Both the position numbers and the translations under genes were made by a program. A stretch of DNA of 6,818 nucleotides, taken from NCBI GenBank assembly GCA_003154025.1, contig PMCE01000569.1, positions 10,809 through 17,626 on the forward strand, read 5' to 3'. Positions 1 through 5,768 of this stretch are shown one piece after another; position 1 is the stretch's first letter; the number at the start of each line of letters is the position of its first letter. The notes below the pieces were generated by a model. That model was not told the DNA's origin and ran no database searches. It saw only the letters and a list, made by a program, of their open reading frames with translations. This DNA comes from Syntrophaceae bacterium (lineage in GTDB: Bacteria; Desulfobacterota; SM23-61).

Positions 1-33
1 GTCGCAAGGCGCGAGAGCGCAAGGGGATAACGG

Positions 34-68
34 CAGGAACCAGGAATCAGGAGTCAGGATTCAGAAAT
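34..68. repeat. Five imperfect 7-bp tandem units (CAGGAAT-like)
   Basis: Five consecutive 7-base units can be read: CAGGAAC (34-40), CAGGAAT (41-47), CAGGAGT (48-54), CAGGATT (55-61) and CAGAAAT (62-68). The stretch is non-coding and lies downstream of tctA as that gene is transcribed. Just before it, at 9-20, is a small GCGC-GAGA-GCGC hairpin. The array looks like the short degenerate repeats scattered between genes in some environmental proteobacterial genomes. No function is visible. Confidence 0.7.
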
Positions 69-93
69 AAATGAAAGAGCTTCTCCATCCTGA

Positions 94-121
94 ACGACTT
101 GCGATTTACGACTTGCGACTT
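94..121. repeat. Two-copy 14-bp tandem repeat across the tctA stop codon
   Basis: ACGACTTGCGATTT (94-107) is followed directly by ACGACTTGCGACTT (108-121), with one mismatch between the copies. The tctA stop codon (complement of 106-108) lies at the junction, so the repeat supplies the last few codons and the terminator of that gene. The repeat may have replaced the original 3' end of tctA. Confidence 0.75.
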
Positions 122-1605
122 ACGGTTTTTCGCCCCAGCCAGCGCAGAAGAGGGAGGCCCAGCACCACCAATGCCAGGCCCAGCAAGACCCCCGAAATCG
201 GGCGGGTGAAGAAATATACCGGATTCGCCGCGCCGGACATGATCAGGGCCTTGTTCAGGTTAAGCTCCATCATGGGCCCAAGGACAAAGGCCAGGACGAG
301 AGGGGCGGGTTCGAAGGAGAACCGTTTCAGGAGGTATCCCAAGATTCCAAAAAAGAGGGTCATGAGCACGTCGGGGATGCTGTTGTTCAAACCGTAGGCC
401 CCCAGCAGGACAAACATAATGATGAGGGGCGAAAGGATGGCATAGGGAACCCTTAACAGCTGGACGAAAATGCCGATGAGGGGAAGATTCAGGACCAGAA
501 GCATGATATTTCCGATGTACATGCTGGCGATAACCCCCCAGAAGACGTGGGGCCACTTGAGCAGGAGCAAAGGGCCCGGAGTGACGCCGTGCAGCATGAG
601 GGCGGCCAGCAGGAGGGCCAGGACGGAGTTGGTGGGAATCCCCAGGGTCAGCAGAGGAACGAAGCCCCCTGCGGTAGCCGCATTGTTCGCGGTCTCCGGT
701 CCCGCCACCCCCTCGATGGCCCCTTGCCCGAACCGTTCGGGGTGCTTGGATACCCGTTTCTCGACGGCATAACTCATGAGCGAGGCAACCGCGGGCATTC
801 CGCCGGGCAGGACCCCGATGCCGAAGCCCAGGCCGCTGCCGCGGATAATCGGCCAGAAGGACTGCTTCCAGTCTTCCCACGTGGGGAAAAGGTGCTTGGG
901 GACCTGCAGGATCGAGCCCGTGGTCTCCCGCTGCTCGATGTTGAAAAAAATCTCTCCCAGGCCGAAGAGGCCCATGGCCAGGGGAACCAGCCCGATTCCG
1001 TCACGCAAGTAAAGGGTTCCGAAGGTAAATCGGTCCACGCCGTGGATTTCATCCGTTCCCACAACGCCCAGGAGCAGCCCCAGAACAGCCATGAGAAGCC
1101 CCCGGGCCACGGATTTCCCCACCAGGGTGCCGATACAGGTAAAGGCGAAGAAGAGGAGGGCAAACATCTCCGGCGCGCCGAACTTCAGGGCCGCTTCCGC
1201 GAGGAAAGGGGAGATGAGCATGACGGCGAGCACCCCCAGCGTCCCGCCGATGAAGGACCCGAAGGCCGACATGCCGAGCGCCGCCCCGGCCCGGCCTTGC
1301 CGGGCCATCTGGTAGCCGTCGATGCAGGTGACCACGGAGGCTGCTTCCCCCGGGATGTTCACCAGGATGGAAGTCGTAGACCCGCCGTACATGGCCCCGT
1401 AGTAAATCCCCGCCAGGAAGATCAGCGAGGCCACCATATCCATCCCGACCGTCGCCGGAAGGAGCAGGGCGATGGAGGCCGTGGGACCCAGCCCGGGCAG
1501 AACGCCGATCACCGTCCCGATGAGGACGCCCAGAAAGACGATCAGGAGATTCCCGGGAGTCAGGGAAGTGAGGAAACCGGCCAGGAGTGAGCTGATGGTA
1601 TCCAT
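106..1605 (-). CDS. tctA: Tripartite tricarboxylate transporter, large permease subunit TctA
   Basis: This 499-residue, very hydrophobic protein has the length and motifs of the TctA family, the large inner-membrane subunit that forms the cation-coupled translocation path for carboxylates delivered by a TctC-type binding protein. Visible family signatures are GVLPGLGP (34-41), the YYGAMYGGSTTS and NIPGE segment (68-87), CIDGYQMARQGRAGAALG shortly after it, and in the second half GIGVLPGGMPAV, GAIEGVAGPETANNAAT and LLTLGIPTNS. The two LPG-type motifs reflect the internal duplication known for the family. The ATG start follows AAAGGAAG by two bases and lies 10 bases after the tctB stop, so the two genes are surely cotranscribed. 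The last residues (TVSRKS) are encoded by a tandem repeat, so the extreme C-terminus may not be ancestral. The substrate cannot be told from the sequence; tricarboxylates, dicarboxylates and aromatic acids are all known for relatives. Confidence 0.95.
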   Translation of the reverse strand: MDTISSLLAGFLTSLTPGNLLIVFLGVLIGTVIGVLPGLGPTASIALLLPATVGMDMVASLIFLAGIYYGAMYGGSTTSILVNIPGEAASVVTCIDGYQMARQGRAGAALGMSAFGSFIGGTLGVLAVMLISPFLAEAALKFGAPEMFALLFFAFTCIGTLVGKSVARGLLMAVLGLLLGVVGTDEIHGVDRFTFGTLYLRDGIGLVPLAMGLFGLGEIFFNIEQRETTGSILQVPKHLFPTWEDWKQSFWPIIRGSGLGFGIGVLPGGMPAVASLMSYAVEKRVSKHPERFGQGAIEGVAGPETANNAATAGGFVPLLTLGIPTNSVLALLLAALMLHGVTPGPLLLLKWPHVFWGVIASMYIGNIMLLVLNLPLIGIFVQLLRVPYAILSPLIIMFVLLGAYGLNNSIPDVLMTLFFGILGYLLKRFSFEPAPLVLAFVLGPMMELNLNKALIMSGAANPVYFFTRPISGVLLGLALVVLGLPLLRWLGRKTVSRKS

Positions 1606-1615
1606 CGCTTCCTTT

Positions 1616-2071
1616 TCACCACCCCGCGGGCAGGGGAAGGATTCCCGGTGGAAGAGGTACCTTCAAGAAAACGCGGAAGACGACCAGGGAGATGACCGCA
1701 GCCATCCCCGCCGTCAGGAGGGAAACTCTCCAGTTCTGCTTCTCCACCCAGCGGAGCTGGATCAGCAGGAGACCGAAGGTGGAAATCAGGTATCCCACGT
1801 CCTGGAGCAAGACCGCATAGGCGACGATGGAAGCCAGGGCGAGAGTGAAGGAAATCCACCGCGAAGATTCGGAACGAAGGGGTTTTTCATCCCGGCCTGG
1901 GCGGAGTAGAAGCCAGAGGCCCAGACCGCCCATGGCCAAGGCGATGAGCAGGGGGAAGAAGCCCGGCCCCGGCAGTTTAGAGGTCCCGAGGTCGAGCTGC
2001 CAACCCGCGATCGCCAGGAGGATGCCCCCGAGGACGGCAGTAAGTCCCACAATCCTGTCCACCAGGCTCAT
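1616..2071 (-). CDS. tctB: Tripartite tricarboxylate transporter, small permease subunit TctB
   Basis: The gene encodes 151 residues, the usual size of the small, poorly conserved TctB membrane subunit. The PGPGFFP motif at 34-40, between the first two membrane segments, is typical of the family, as is the C-terminal FLKVPLPPG (135-143). Hydrophobic segments lie near residues 7-24, 38-56, 73-89, 92-106 and 117-135; four are expected in the family, and the 73-106 stretch probably holds one or two. TctB accompanies TctA in the inner membrane and is needed for transport, though its exact role is unclear in the family. The ATG is preceded by GGAG at eight bases and begins 20 bases after the tctC stop. 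Identification rests as much on position between tctC and tctA as on sequence. Confidence 0.93.
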   Translation of the reverse strand: MSLVDRIVGLTAVLGGILLAIAGWQLDLGTSKLPGPGFFPLLIALAMGGLGLWLLLRPGRDEKPLRSESSRWISFTLALASIVAYAVLLQDVGYLISTFGLLLIQLRWVEKQNWRVSLLTAGMAAVISLVVFRVFLKVPLPPGILPLPAGW

Positions 2072-2091
2072 CGTTCGATCTCCGCGGCCTA

Positions 2092-3048
2092 CTACTTCAG
2101 CGACGCTCCCACCTGTTCATACATGACTTTCATGCTCTTCTGGAAGTCTTCCCCGTTCAAATAGGCCAATTCCACCTGCAGCTTATCGGCGCTGGACTTG
2201 AACTGGGGATCGTCGAAGACTTTCCGGAGGCGGTCATGCAGTTTCTGGACGATGGGTTTGGGGGTGTTTTTCGGGAACACGAAGCCTTTCTGGTTCTCGA
2301 TGTAGACGTCGTAGCCCAGCTCCCTCAGGGTGGGAGTATTCGGTTCCACCGGAGAACGCACCAGCGAGGCGTTGGCCAAGGGGCGAATCCTCCCTCCCTG
2401 GACCAGGGCATACGCTTCGTTGCATGAAGCCATGGCCACATTCACATGGCCCCCGGCCACGGCGGCCAACGTTTCCGCCCCTCCCTTGTGAGGGACGTGG
2501 CGCAGGACGACCCCGGTCCGCTTTTCCAATACCAGCACGGCGGCATGGTGCAGGCCGCCGATTCCCGAGGTGGCATAGGTGAACTTTTCGGGGTTCTGCT
2601 TGGCGTCGGCCATGAACTCCTTCATAGTCTTCCAGGGGCTGTCGGTTTTCACGTAAAAGCCGACCCGCTCGATCATGAGGCGAATGACGGGGACGAAATC
2701 GTTGAGGGTGTCGTAGGGCAGTTTCTTGAAGTGGGGCACGGAGATCGTTTCACTCCCCCCGGCCACGAGCAGCATGTAGCCGTCCGGTTTGGCCGCGGCG
2801 ACGGACTGGGCGGCGATCGTTCCGGTGGCCCCCGCCTTGTTGACGACCACCAGGGGCTGGCCCACGTACTTGGGAGCCACATCGGACACGGCCCGGGCGA
2901 TCATGTCGGTCCCTCCCCCGGGGGGATAGCCGACGATCACTTCGATGGGCTTGGTGGGATAGTCCTGAGCCTGGGCATAGCCGAACGCCAGGGCCAGGGT
3001 CAGAAGGAAAAACAAACCGGTCCGCTTGCGAATAGATTTGGACATCAT
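2092..3048 (-). CDS. tctC: Periplasmic solute-binding protein of the TctC/Bug family
   Basis: This 318-residue protein is a normal-length TctC/Bug extracytoplasmic receptor. Residues 1-27 form a Sec signal peptide: a basic start (KSIRKR), a hydrophobic core (LFFLLTLALAF) and an AQA|Q cleavage site. There is no lipobox cysteine, so a soluble periplasmic protein is expected. Ligand-site motifs of the family are YPPGGGTDMIAR (41-52), NKAGATGTI (70-78), PDGY (88-91) and VPHKGGAETLAAVAGGHV (185-202). It is the first gene of the leftward operon, as usual for this transporter class. Two adjacent ATG codons are possible starts; AGGAGT (complement of 3055-3060) is six bases from the first and nine from the second, so either could serve. 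Bug proteins bind varied carboxylates and the ligand here is unknown. Confidence 0.94.
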   Translation of the reverse strand: MMSKSIRKRTGLFFLLTLALAFGYAQAQDYPTKPIEVIVGYPPGGGTDMIARAVSDVAPKYVGQPLVVVNKAGATGTIAAQSVAAAKPDGYMLLVAGGSETISVPHFKKLPYDTLNDFVPVIRLMIERVGFYVKTDSPWKTMKEFMADAKQNPEKFTYATSGIGGLHHAAVLVLEKRTGVVLRHVPHKGGAETLAAVAGGHVNVAMASCNEAYALVQGGRIRPLANASLVRSPVEPNTPTLRELGYDVYIENQKGFVFPKNTPKPIVQKLHDRLRKVFDDPQFKSSADKLQVELAYLNGEDFQKSMKVMYEQVGASLK

Positions 3049-3095
3049 GCCTCTACTCCTTTCCCGGCTGGATTTCTTTTGGGCATCCGAGTCTT

Positions 3096-3101
3096 TTTAT
3101 A
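3096..3101 (-). promoter_or_regulatory. Candidate tctC-proximal -10 element
   Basis: On the minus strand the hexamer TATAAA lies about 48 bases upstream of the tctC start, which would give a leader of roughly 40 bases. The best -35 candidate, 18 bases upstream (TGAGCA), matches TTGACA at only three of six positions. It is a weak candidate, competing with the stronger element further upstream. Confidence 0.3.
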
Positions 3102-3133
3102 AGAAGGATCTTTGATATTTGCTCATCATCGCG

Positions 3134-3155
3134 GGGGCGATTCATGAAATGCCCC
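3134..3155. repeat. REP-like short palindrome (GGGGC...GCCCC)
   Basis: GGGGC at 3134-3138 pairs with GCCCC at 3151-3155 around an inner TTCATGAA palindrome (3141-3148), with one mismatch and one possible G-T pair between. Its look (GTAGGGGC, then TTCATGAA, then GCCCC) matches a class of dispersed intergenic hairpins that I recall from other environmental bacterial genomes. That recollection is not checked here. If tctC is transcribed from the distal promoter, the hairpin falls in the tctC leader RNA. Confidence 0.55.
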
Positions 3156-3264
3156 TACAATTTTGAGGACCTCAGGGGGATGATGGGTGGCAATATAGAT
3201 CCAAGTCATTCAGCCAAAACATTCTTCCCCCTGGATCGATGACCGGCAGAAGTTGAACACCTGG

Positions 3265-3294
3265 AAAATACAATAGAGCAGCGAAGGCTGTCAA
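3265..3294 (-). promoter_or_regulatory. Candidate distal leftward promoter for the tct operon
   Basis: On the minus strand a perfect TTGACA (-35) spans 3294 to 3289. Possible -10 hexamers are TATTTT after 18 bases (3270-3265) or TGTATT after 16 (3272-3267), each matching TATAAT at four of six positions. The sequence ATTGTAT (complement of 3268-3274) overlaps the -10. The same TTGACAGCC plus ATTGTAT arrangement occurs at the gntR promoter on the other strand. Transcription from here would give a tctC leader of about 210 bases. No experimental support is available. Confidence 0.5.
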
Positions 3295-3432
3295 GGTAAA
3301 TGGGGCGCCTCGCCCGCCCGCGGTTTGGGGGGGAAAAAGCCTTTGCCGAGAACCCTCCAGGAAAAGAGAGGGGCGAGGCCACGAGGAAAAAACCGGGGGC
3401 ATCCAGGGAAAAGGCGCCCGGAGAAAAATCGG

Positions 3433-3461
3433 TTGACAGCCCTCCCCAAAAATTGTATACA
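3433..3461 (+). promoter_or_regulatory. Sigma-70-type promoter of the GntR gene
   Basis: A perfect TTGACA -35 at 3433-3438 is followed after 17 bases by TATACA at 3456-3461, which matches the -10 consensus at four of six positions. Transcription would start near 3468, leaving a leader of about 35 bases before the ATG at 3504. The AT-rich block 3448-3480 stands out from the GC-rich surroundings. Confidence 0.65.
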
Positions 3462-3470
3462 TAATTGTAT
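3451..3470. promoter_or_regulatory. Probable GntR operator overlapping the gntR -10
   Basis: AATTGTAT occurs twice as a direct repeat at 3451-3458 and 3463-3470, one and a fraction helical turns apart (12 bases). The first copy forms part of the perfect 8-base palindrome TGTATACA (3454-3461). A GTATAC core occurs in operators of some FCD-type GntR regulators such as UxuR/ExuR (TTGGTATACCAA, from general knowledge). The site covers the -10 and the expected start point, a position suited to autorepression. That this regulator binds here is inference. Confidence 0.5.
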
Positions 3471-3503
3471 TTAAAATAATATCCCCCGGGATTCCCGACC
3501 TTT

Positions 3504-4229
3504 ATGATGCCCGCAGTTCAATCCACCCGAGTGGTTCAAGAGATGGAGGCCGCCATCCTTTCCGGAGCGTTCAAGCCCCGGGAACGCTTGGTGGAGATGG
3601 ACCTCATCTCCAGATTTGGCGTCAGCCGCACGGTCATCCGGGAAGCTCTGAAGCGCCTGGAAGCCAGGGGCCTCATCCGCATGACTCCCTATCGGGGGGC
3701 GATGGTGGCCGACCTGAGCGCGGAGGAGATTGACGAGCTCTATTACGCCCGGATGGAGATCGAAAGAATCGCCGCCCGGTTGATTTTGGAAAACATCCAC
3801 CCCGGGGAAATCCAGGAGTTGAAGGCTTTATTGCGTGACCTGGAAGGGCATCTCCGCCGGAAGACTCCCCAGATGATCGAAAAGGACCTGGAGTTCCACC
3901 GGGCCGTTTATCGGACCTGCCGGAACCGTTATCTCTGCGAGCTCATCGACCTTCTGCGCACCAAGGCGCATATCGTGGGATACAACGCCTGGTCTTTCCC
4001 CCAGCGGATCGAGCAATCCATCCGGGAGCACCGGGAGATCCTGCGGGCGATCGAGGAAAGGAATCGGGTCCGGCTGGAGAAGCTGGTGGTCAAGCACATC
4101 ACCTTCTCCAGGAGGAGTTATCAGGCCCAGGTGAAAGGGCTGGATCAAGGCGGCGCCGATTCCCGGGAGCGGGTCCACCGCATCATCAGGAAAAAAGTCG
4201 GGCCGGGAAAAATGAAGGAGAGATTCTAA
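3504..4229 (+). CDS. GntR-family transcriptional regulator, FCD (FadR) subfamily
   Basis: This 241-residue protein has an N-terminal winged helix-turn-helix (about 6-70) with the classic GntR pattern: LSGAFKPRERL (19-29), the recognition region SRTVIREALKRLEARGLI (41-58) and the wing TPYRGAMVADL (61-71). The C-terminal half is an all-helical FCD ligand-binding domain (about 77-205). All four residues expected to hold the metal ion are present: D128, H132, H176 and H198. Such domains usually bind small carboxylates, which suits the divergent tct operon. Residues after about 210 form a basic tail (RERVHRIIRKKVGPGKMKERF). The first of two adjacent ATGs is taken as the start; no clear Shine-Dalgarno sequence is visible, only GGGA at 3488-3491. 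It probably regulates itself and tct, and possibly the kor operon downstream. No specific member of the family can be named. Confidence 0.92.
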   Translation: MMPAVQSTRVVQEMEAAILSGAFKPRERLVEMDLISRFGVSRTVIREALKRLEARGLIRMTPYRGAMVADLSAEEIDELYYARMEIERIAARLILENIHPGEIQELKALLRDLEGHLRRKTPQMIEKDLEFHRAVYRTCRNRYLCELIDLLRTKAHIVGYNAWSFPQRIEQSIREHREILRAIEERNRVRLEKLVVKHITFSRRSYQAQVKGLDQGGADSRERVHRIIRKKVGPGKMKERF

Positions 4230-4231
4230 CG

Positions 4232-4358
4232 GGATGCTGAAAAAGTCTTTTTATGGCCGGTAGGGTCATTCCCGCGGAAGCGGAAATCCAGTCTTTTCAA
4301 TACTTTCTGGACTCCCGCTTCCGCGGGAGTGACGGCCTATTGGACTTTTTCCGAATCC
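4232..4358. repeat. MITE-like inverted-repeat element between gntR and korD
   Basis: This 127-base stretch folds back on itself at two levels. The outer arms, GGATGCTGAAAAAGTC (4232-4247) and the complement of 4343-4358, match at 14 of 16 positions. The inner 27-base arms (4265-4291 and 4307-4333) match at 24 of 27 around a 15-base loop. Between them GGCC at 4255-4258 pairs with GGCC at 4334-4337. The inner arms carry CCCGCGGAAGCGG and its partner, resembling the common dispersed repeat with CCCGC, AAGCGGGAATCCAG and its mirror seen in many proteobacterial genomes. No transposase or clear target-site duplication is visible, so it would be a non-autonomous element or REP-type repeat. Confidence 0.75.
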
Positions 4359-4363
4359 TGCTG

Positions 4364-4380
4364 AGGGAGGAACCAAGTTG
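4364..4380 (+). promoter_or_regulatory. Ribosome binding site fixing a TTG start for korD
   Basis: AGGGAGG at 4364-4370 is a strong Shine-Dalgarno sequence placed seven bases before TTG at 4378-4380. There is no in-frame ATG between it and the first cluster cysteine, so TTG is the only sensible start. The site begins six bases after the right end of the inverted-repeat element. Confidence 0.8.
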
Positions 4381-4617
4381 GCCAAAGTGCGAATCTACCG
4401 CGAGCTGTGCAAAGGGGTTGAGGAGTGCGGCATCTGCGTTTCCGTCTGCCCCCAAAAACTCTTTCAACCCTCTGGAGCTTTGAACCCCAAAGGATATCGG
4501 CCCCCGGAGATGAAGGATGAAGCGGCCTGCACGGGCTGCGAGAACTGCATGATTTTCTGCCCGGACCTGGCCATCGTGGTGAAGAGGGAGAAAGCGGCGA
4601 AGGGGGCGAAGAGATGA
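4378..4617 (+). CDS. korD: 2-oxoacid:ferredoxin oxidoreductase delta subunit, 2[4Fe-4S] ferredoxin
   Basis: This 79-residue ferredoxin-like protein has two cysteine sets: C11, C17, C20, C24-P and C51, C54, C57, C61-P. The second is a standard CxxCxxCxxxCP motif. The first is C-x5-C-x2-C-x3-CP, three residues longer than usual between its first two cysteines. Each set should hold a [4Fe-4S] cluster. As delta subunit it would carry electrons from the catalytic alpha/beta core to free ferredoxin in the cytoplasm. It starts with TTG after a strong ribosome binding site and overlaps korA by four bases (ATGA). The tail is lysine-rich (KREKAAKGAKR). The delta-alpha-beta-gamma order fits a four-subunit KorDABC-type enzyme. 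The symbol follows from context, because such ferredoxins are shared by several 2-oxoacid oxidoreductases. Confidence 0.88.
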   Translation: MAKVRIYRELCKGVEECGICVSVCPQKLFQPSGALNPKGYRPPEMKDEAACTGCENCMIFCPDLAIVVKREKAAKGAKR

Positions 4618-5768
4618 AGGGGAAGAGGGTTCTCACGGGAAAGTATTTCATGATGGGAAACATTGCGTGCGCCGAAGGGGCCCTGGCGGCGGGCTGCGAA
4701 TTCGCCGCCGGCTACCCGATCACCCCGGCCACGGAGATCGCCAACCGGCTGGCCGAGAGGCTCCCCCAGGTGGGGGGCGTGTTCCTCCAGATGGAGGATG
4801 AGATCAGCTCCATTGCCACCATCATCGGAGCCTCCTGGACCGGTAAAAAGGTCATGACCGCCACCTCTGGCCCGGGGATCAGCCTCATGCTGGAGAACCT
4901 CGGCTTTGCCGTCGGCGTGGAAACCCCCTGTGTGATCGTGAACGTCCAGCGCGGGGGGCCCACCACGGGGATGCCCACGGCGGGGGTTCCGGCGGATATG
5001 GTCCAGCCCAAACGGGGGTCGCATGGGGATTATGAGATCATCGCCCTGTGCCCGGCCTCTCCCCAGGAGATGTTCGAACACACGGTCCAGGCCTTCAACC
5101 TGGCGGAAGCCTACCGCGTTCCCGTGTTCATCCTCGCGGACGCCTTCGTCGGGCATATGCGCGAAGAAGTGGTCATCCCGGAAGCCGAGAAGATATCCCT
5201 TGTCTACCGAAAAATTCCCGAAGTCGGAACGGACCCCCAGAAGATCAAAGGATTCCTGGATGAAGACGTGGCTCCCATGCCCATCTTCGGCAAGGGATTC
5301 CGGTCCCACGTGACCAGTTCCTGCCACGACGAGTACGGCAAGCGGAATCTGAGCGACCTGACCGCCCTGGATCATTTCATCCGCCAGCTGAGTAATAAGA
5401 TCCTCAAACATAAAGAGGACATCGTCAAGGTCGAGCGGGACTACGAAGGTGCGGAGGTAGTCCTGGTCTCCTACGGCGCGGTCTCCCGCGCGGCCCAGAT
5501 GGCCGCGGCCCGGGCGCGGGAAGAAGGGCTCCCCGTGGGGACCCTGAGGCTGATCACCGTCTGGCCCTTCCCCGAAGAGGAGATCGAAACGATGGCCCGC
5601 CGGGCCAAGAAGGTGATCGTCCTGGAGAACAACCTGGGGCAGCTTTACCCCTTCATCAAGGCCGAAGCCGCCGCCCATGCGGACGTTTCCTTCCTCCCCC
5701 CCCGGGTCATCGGAGAGATCCAGGACCCGGAGAACATCCTCCAGAAAATTCGCGAGGTCTTAAAATGA
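4614..5768 (+). CDS. korA: 2-oxoacid:ferredoxin oxidoreductase alpha subunit (2-oxoglutarate type)
   Basis: This 384-residue protein has the usual length of an unfused KorA alpha subunit. It carries the pyrimidine-binding (domain I) signatures GYPITPATE (33-41), MEDEISSIA (60-68), TSGPGISLM (84-92), VQRGGPTTGMPT (111-122) and GSHGDYE (135-141). A domain II-like transketolase C-terminal segment follows: VVLVSYGAVSRAA, LPVGTLRLITVWPFPEE and VIVLENNLGQL. With KorB it forms the thiamine diphosphate site that converts a 2-oxoacid, CoA and oxidised ferredoxin to an acyl-CoA, CO2 and reduced ferredoxin, reversibly. The start overlaps the korD stop (ATGA), with AGGGGG seven bases upstream; Met13 or Met14 would be poorer starts. 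A run of eight C lies at 5696-5703 near the 3' end. 2-oxoglutarate is the likeliest substrate by resemblance and gene order, but branched-chain or broad-range 2-oxoacids are not excluded. Confidence 0.92.
   Translation: MKGKRVLTGKYFMMGNIACAEGALAAGCEFAAGYPITPATEIANRLAERLPQVGGVFLQMEDEISSIATIIGASWTGKKVMTATSGPGISLMLENLGFAVGVETPCVIVNVQRGGPTTGMPTAGVPADMVQPKRGSHGDYEIIALCPASPQEMFEHTVQAFNLAEAYRVPVFILADAFVGHMREEVVIPEAEKISLVYRKIPEVGTDPQKIKGFLDEDVAPMPIFGKGFRSHVTSSCHDEYGKRNLSDLTALDHFIRQLSNKILKHKEDIVKVERDYEGAEVVLVSYGAVSRAAQMAAARAREEGLPVGTLRLITVWPFPEEEIETMARRAKKVIVLENNLGQLYPFIKAEAAAHADVSFLPPRVIGEIQDPENILQKIREVLK

Larger units (their letters stand above)
3049..3503. other. Divergent intergenic region between tctC and gntR
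   Basis: This 455-base stretch separates two divergent transcription units. It holds a REP-like hairpin (3134-3155), a weak tctC-proximal -10 (3096-3101), a leftward promoter-like element (3265-3294) and a rightward promoter with overlapping repeats (3433-3470). A perfect 9-base inverted repeat, GCCTCGCCC at 3307-3315 and GGGCGAGGC at 3371-3379, flanks a purine-rich stretch that includes seven G followed by five A (3327-3338). An open frame of 96 codons on the minus strand (3172-3462) has no recognisable motif, lacks the codon character of the neighbours and overlaps the promoters, so no gene is called. Confidence 0.8.

Noticed and set aside
34..68. CRISPR array
   Set aside because: The units are 7 bases long, adjacent and degenerate, with no spacers.
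1..105. Rho-independent terminator after tctA
   Set aside because: No GC-rich stem followed by a T run on the minus strand was found in the 105 bases present; the true end may lie beyond the window.
547..1590. Long plus-strand open frame (347 codons) opposite tctA
   Set aside because: Its product is low in hydrophobic residues and rich in Gly, Glu, Gln, Arg and Pro with no domain; tctA on the other strand has clear family motifs throughout, so this is a GC-driven shadow.
3172..3462. Minus-strand open frame of 96 codons in the divergent intergenic region
   Set aside because: It shows no motif, has no good ribosome binding site, and covers the candidate promoters and AT-rich operator.
4265..4333. 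Rho-independent terminator for gntR
   Set aside because: The stem is strong but is not followed by a T run; the T run at 4346-4350 comes 12 bases later and belongs to the outer arm. Termination here is possible but unsupported.
4253..4483. Plus-strand open frame of 76 codons beginning inside the inverted-repeat element
   Set aside because: It starts in the repeat and then runs out of frame through korD; frames of this kind commonly open through such repeats and show no conserved product.
4464..5678. Minus-strand open frame (404 codons) opposite korD and korA
   Set aside because: It is composition-biased, with many Gly, Asp, His and Arg and no recognisable motif, and lies wholly opposite well-supported genes.
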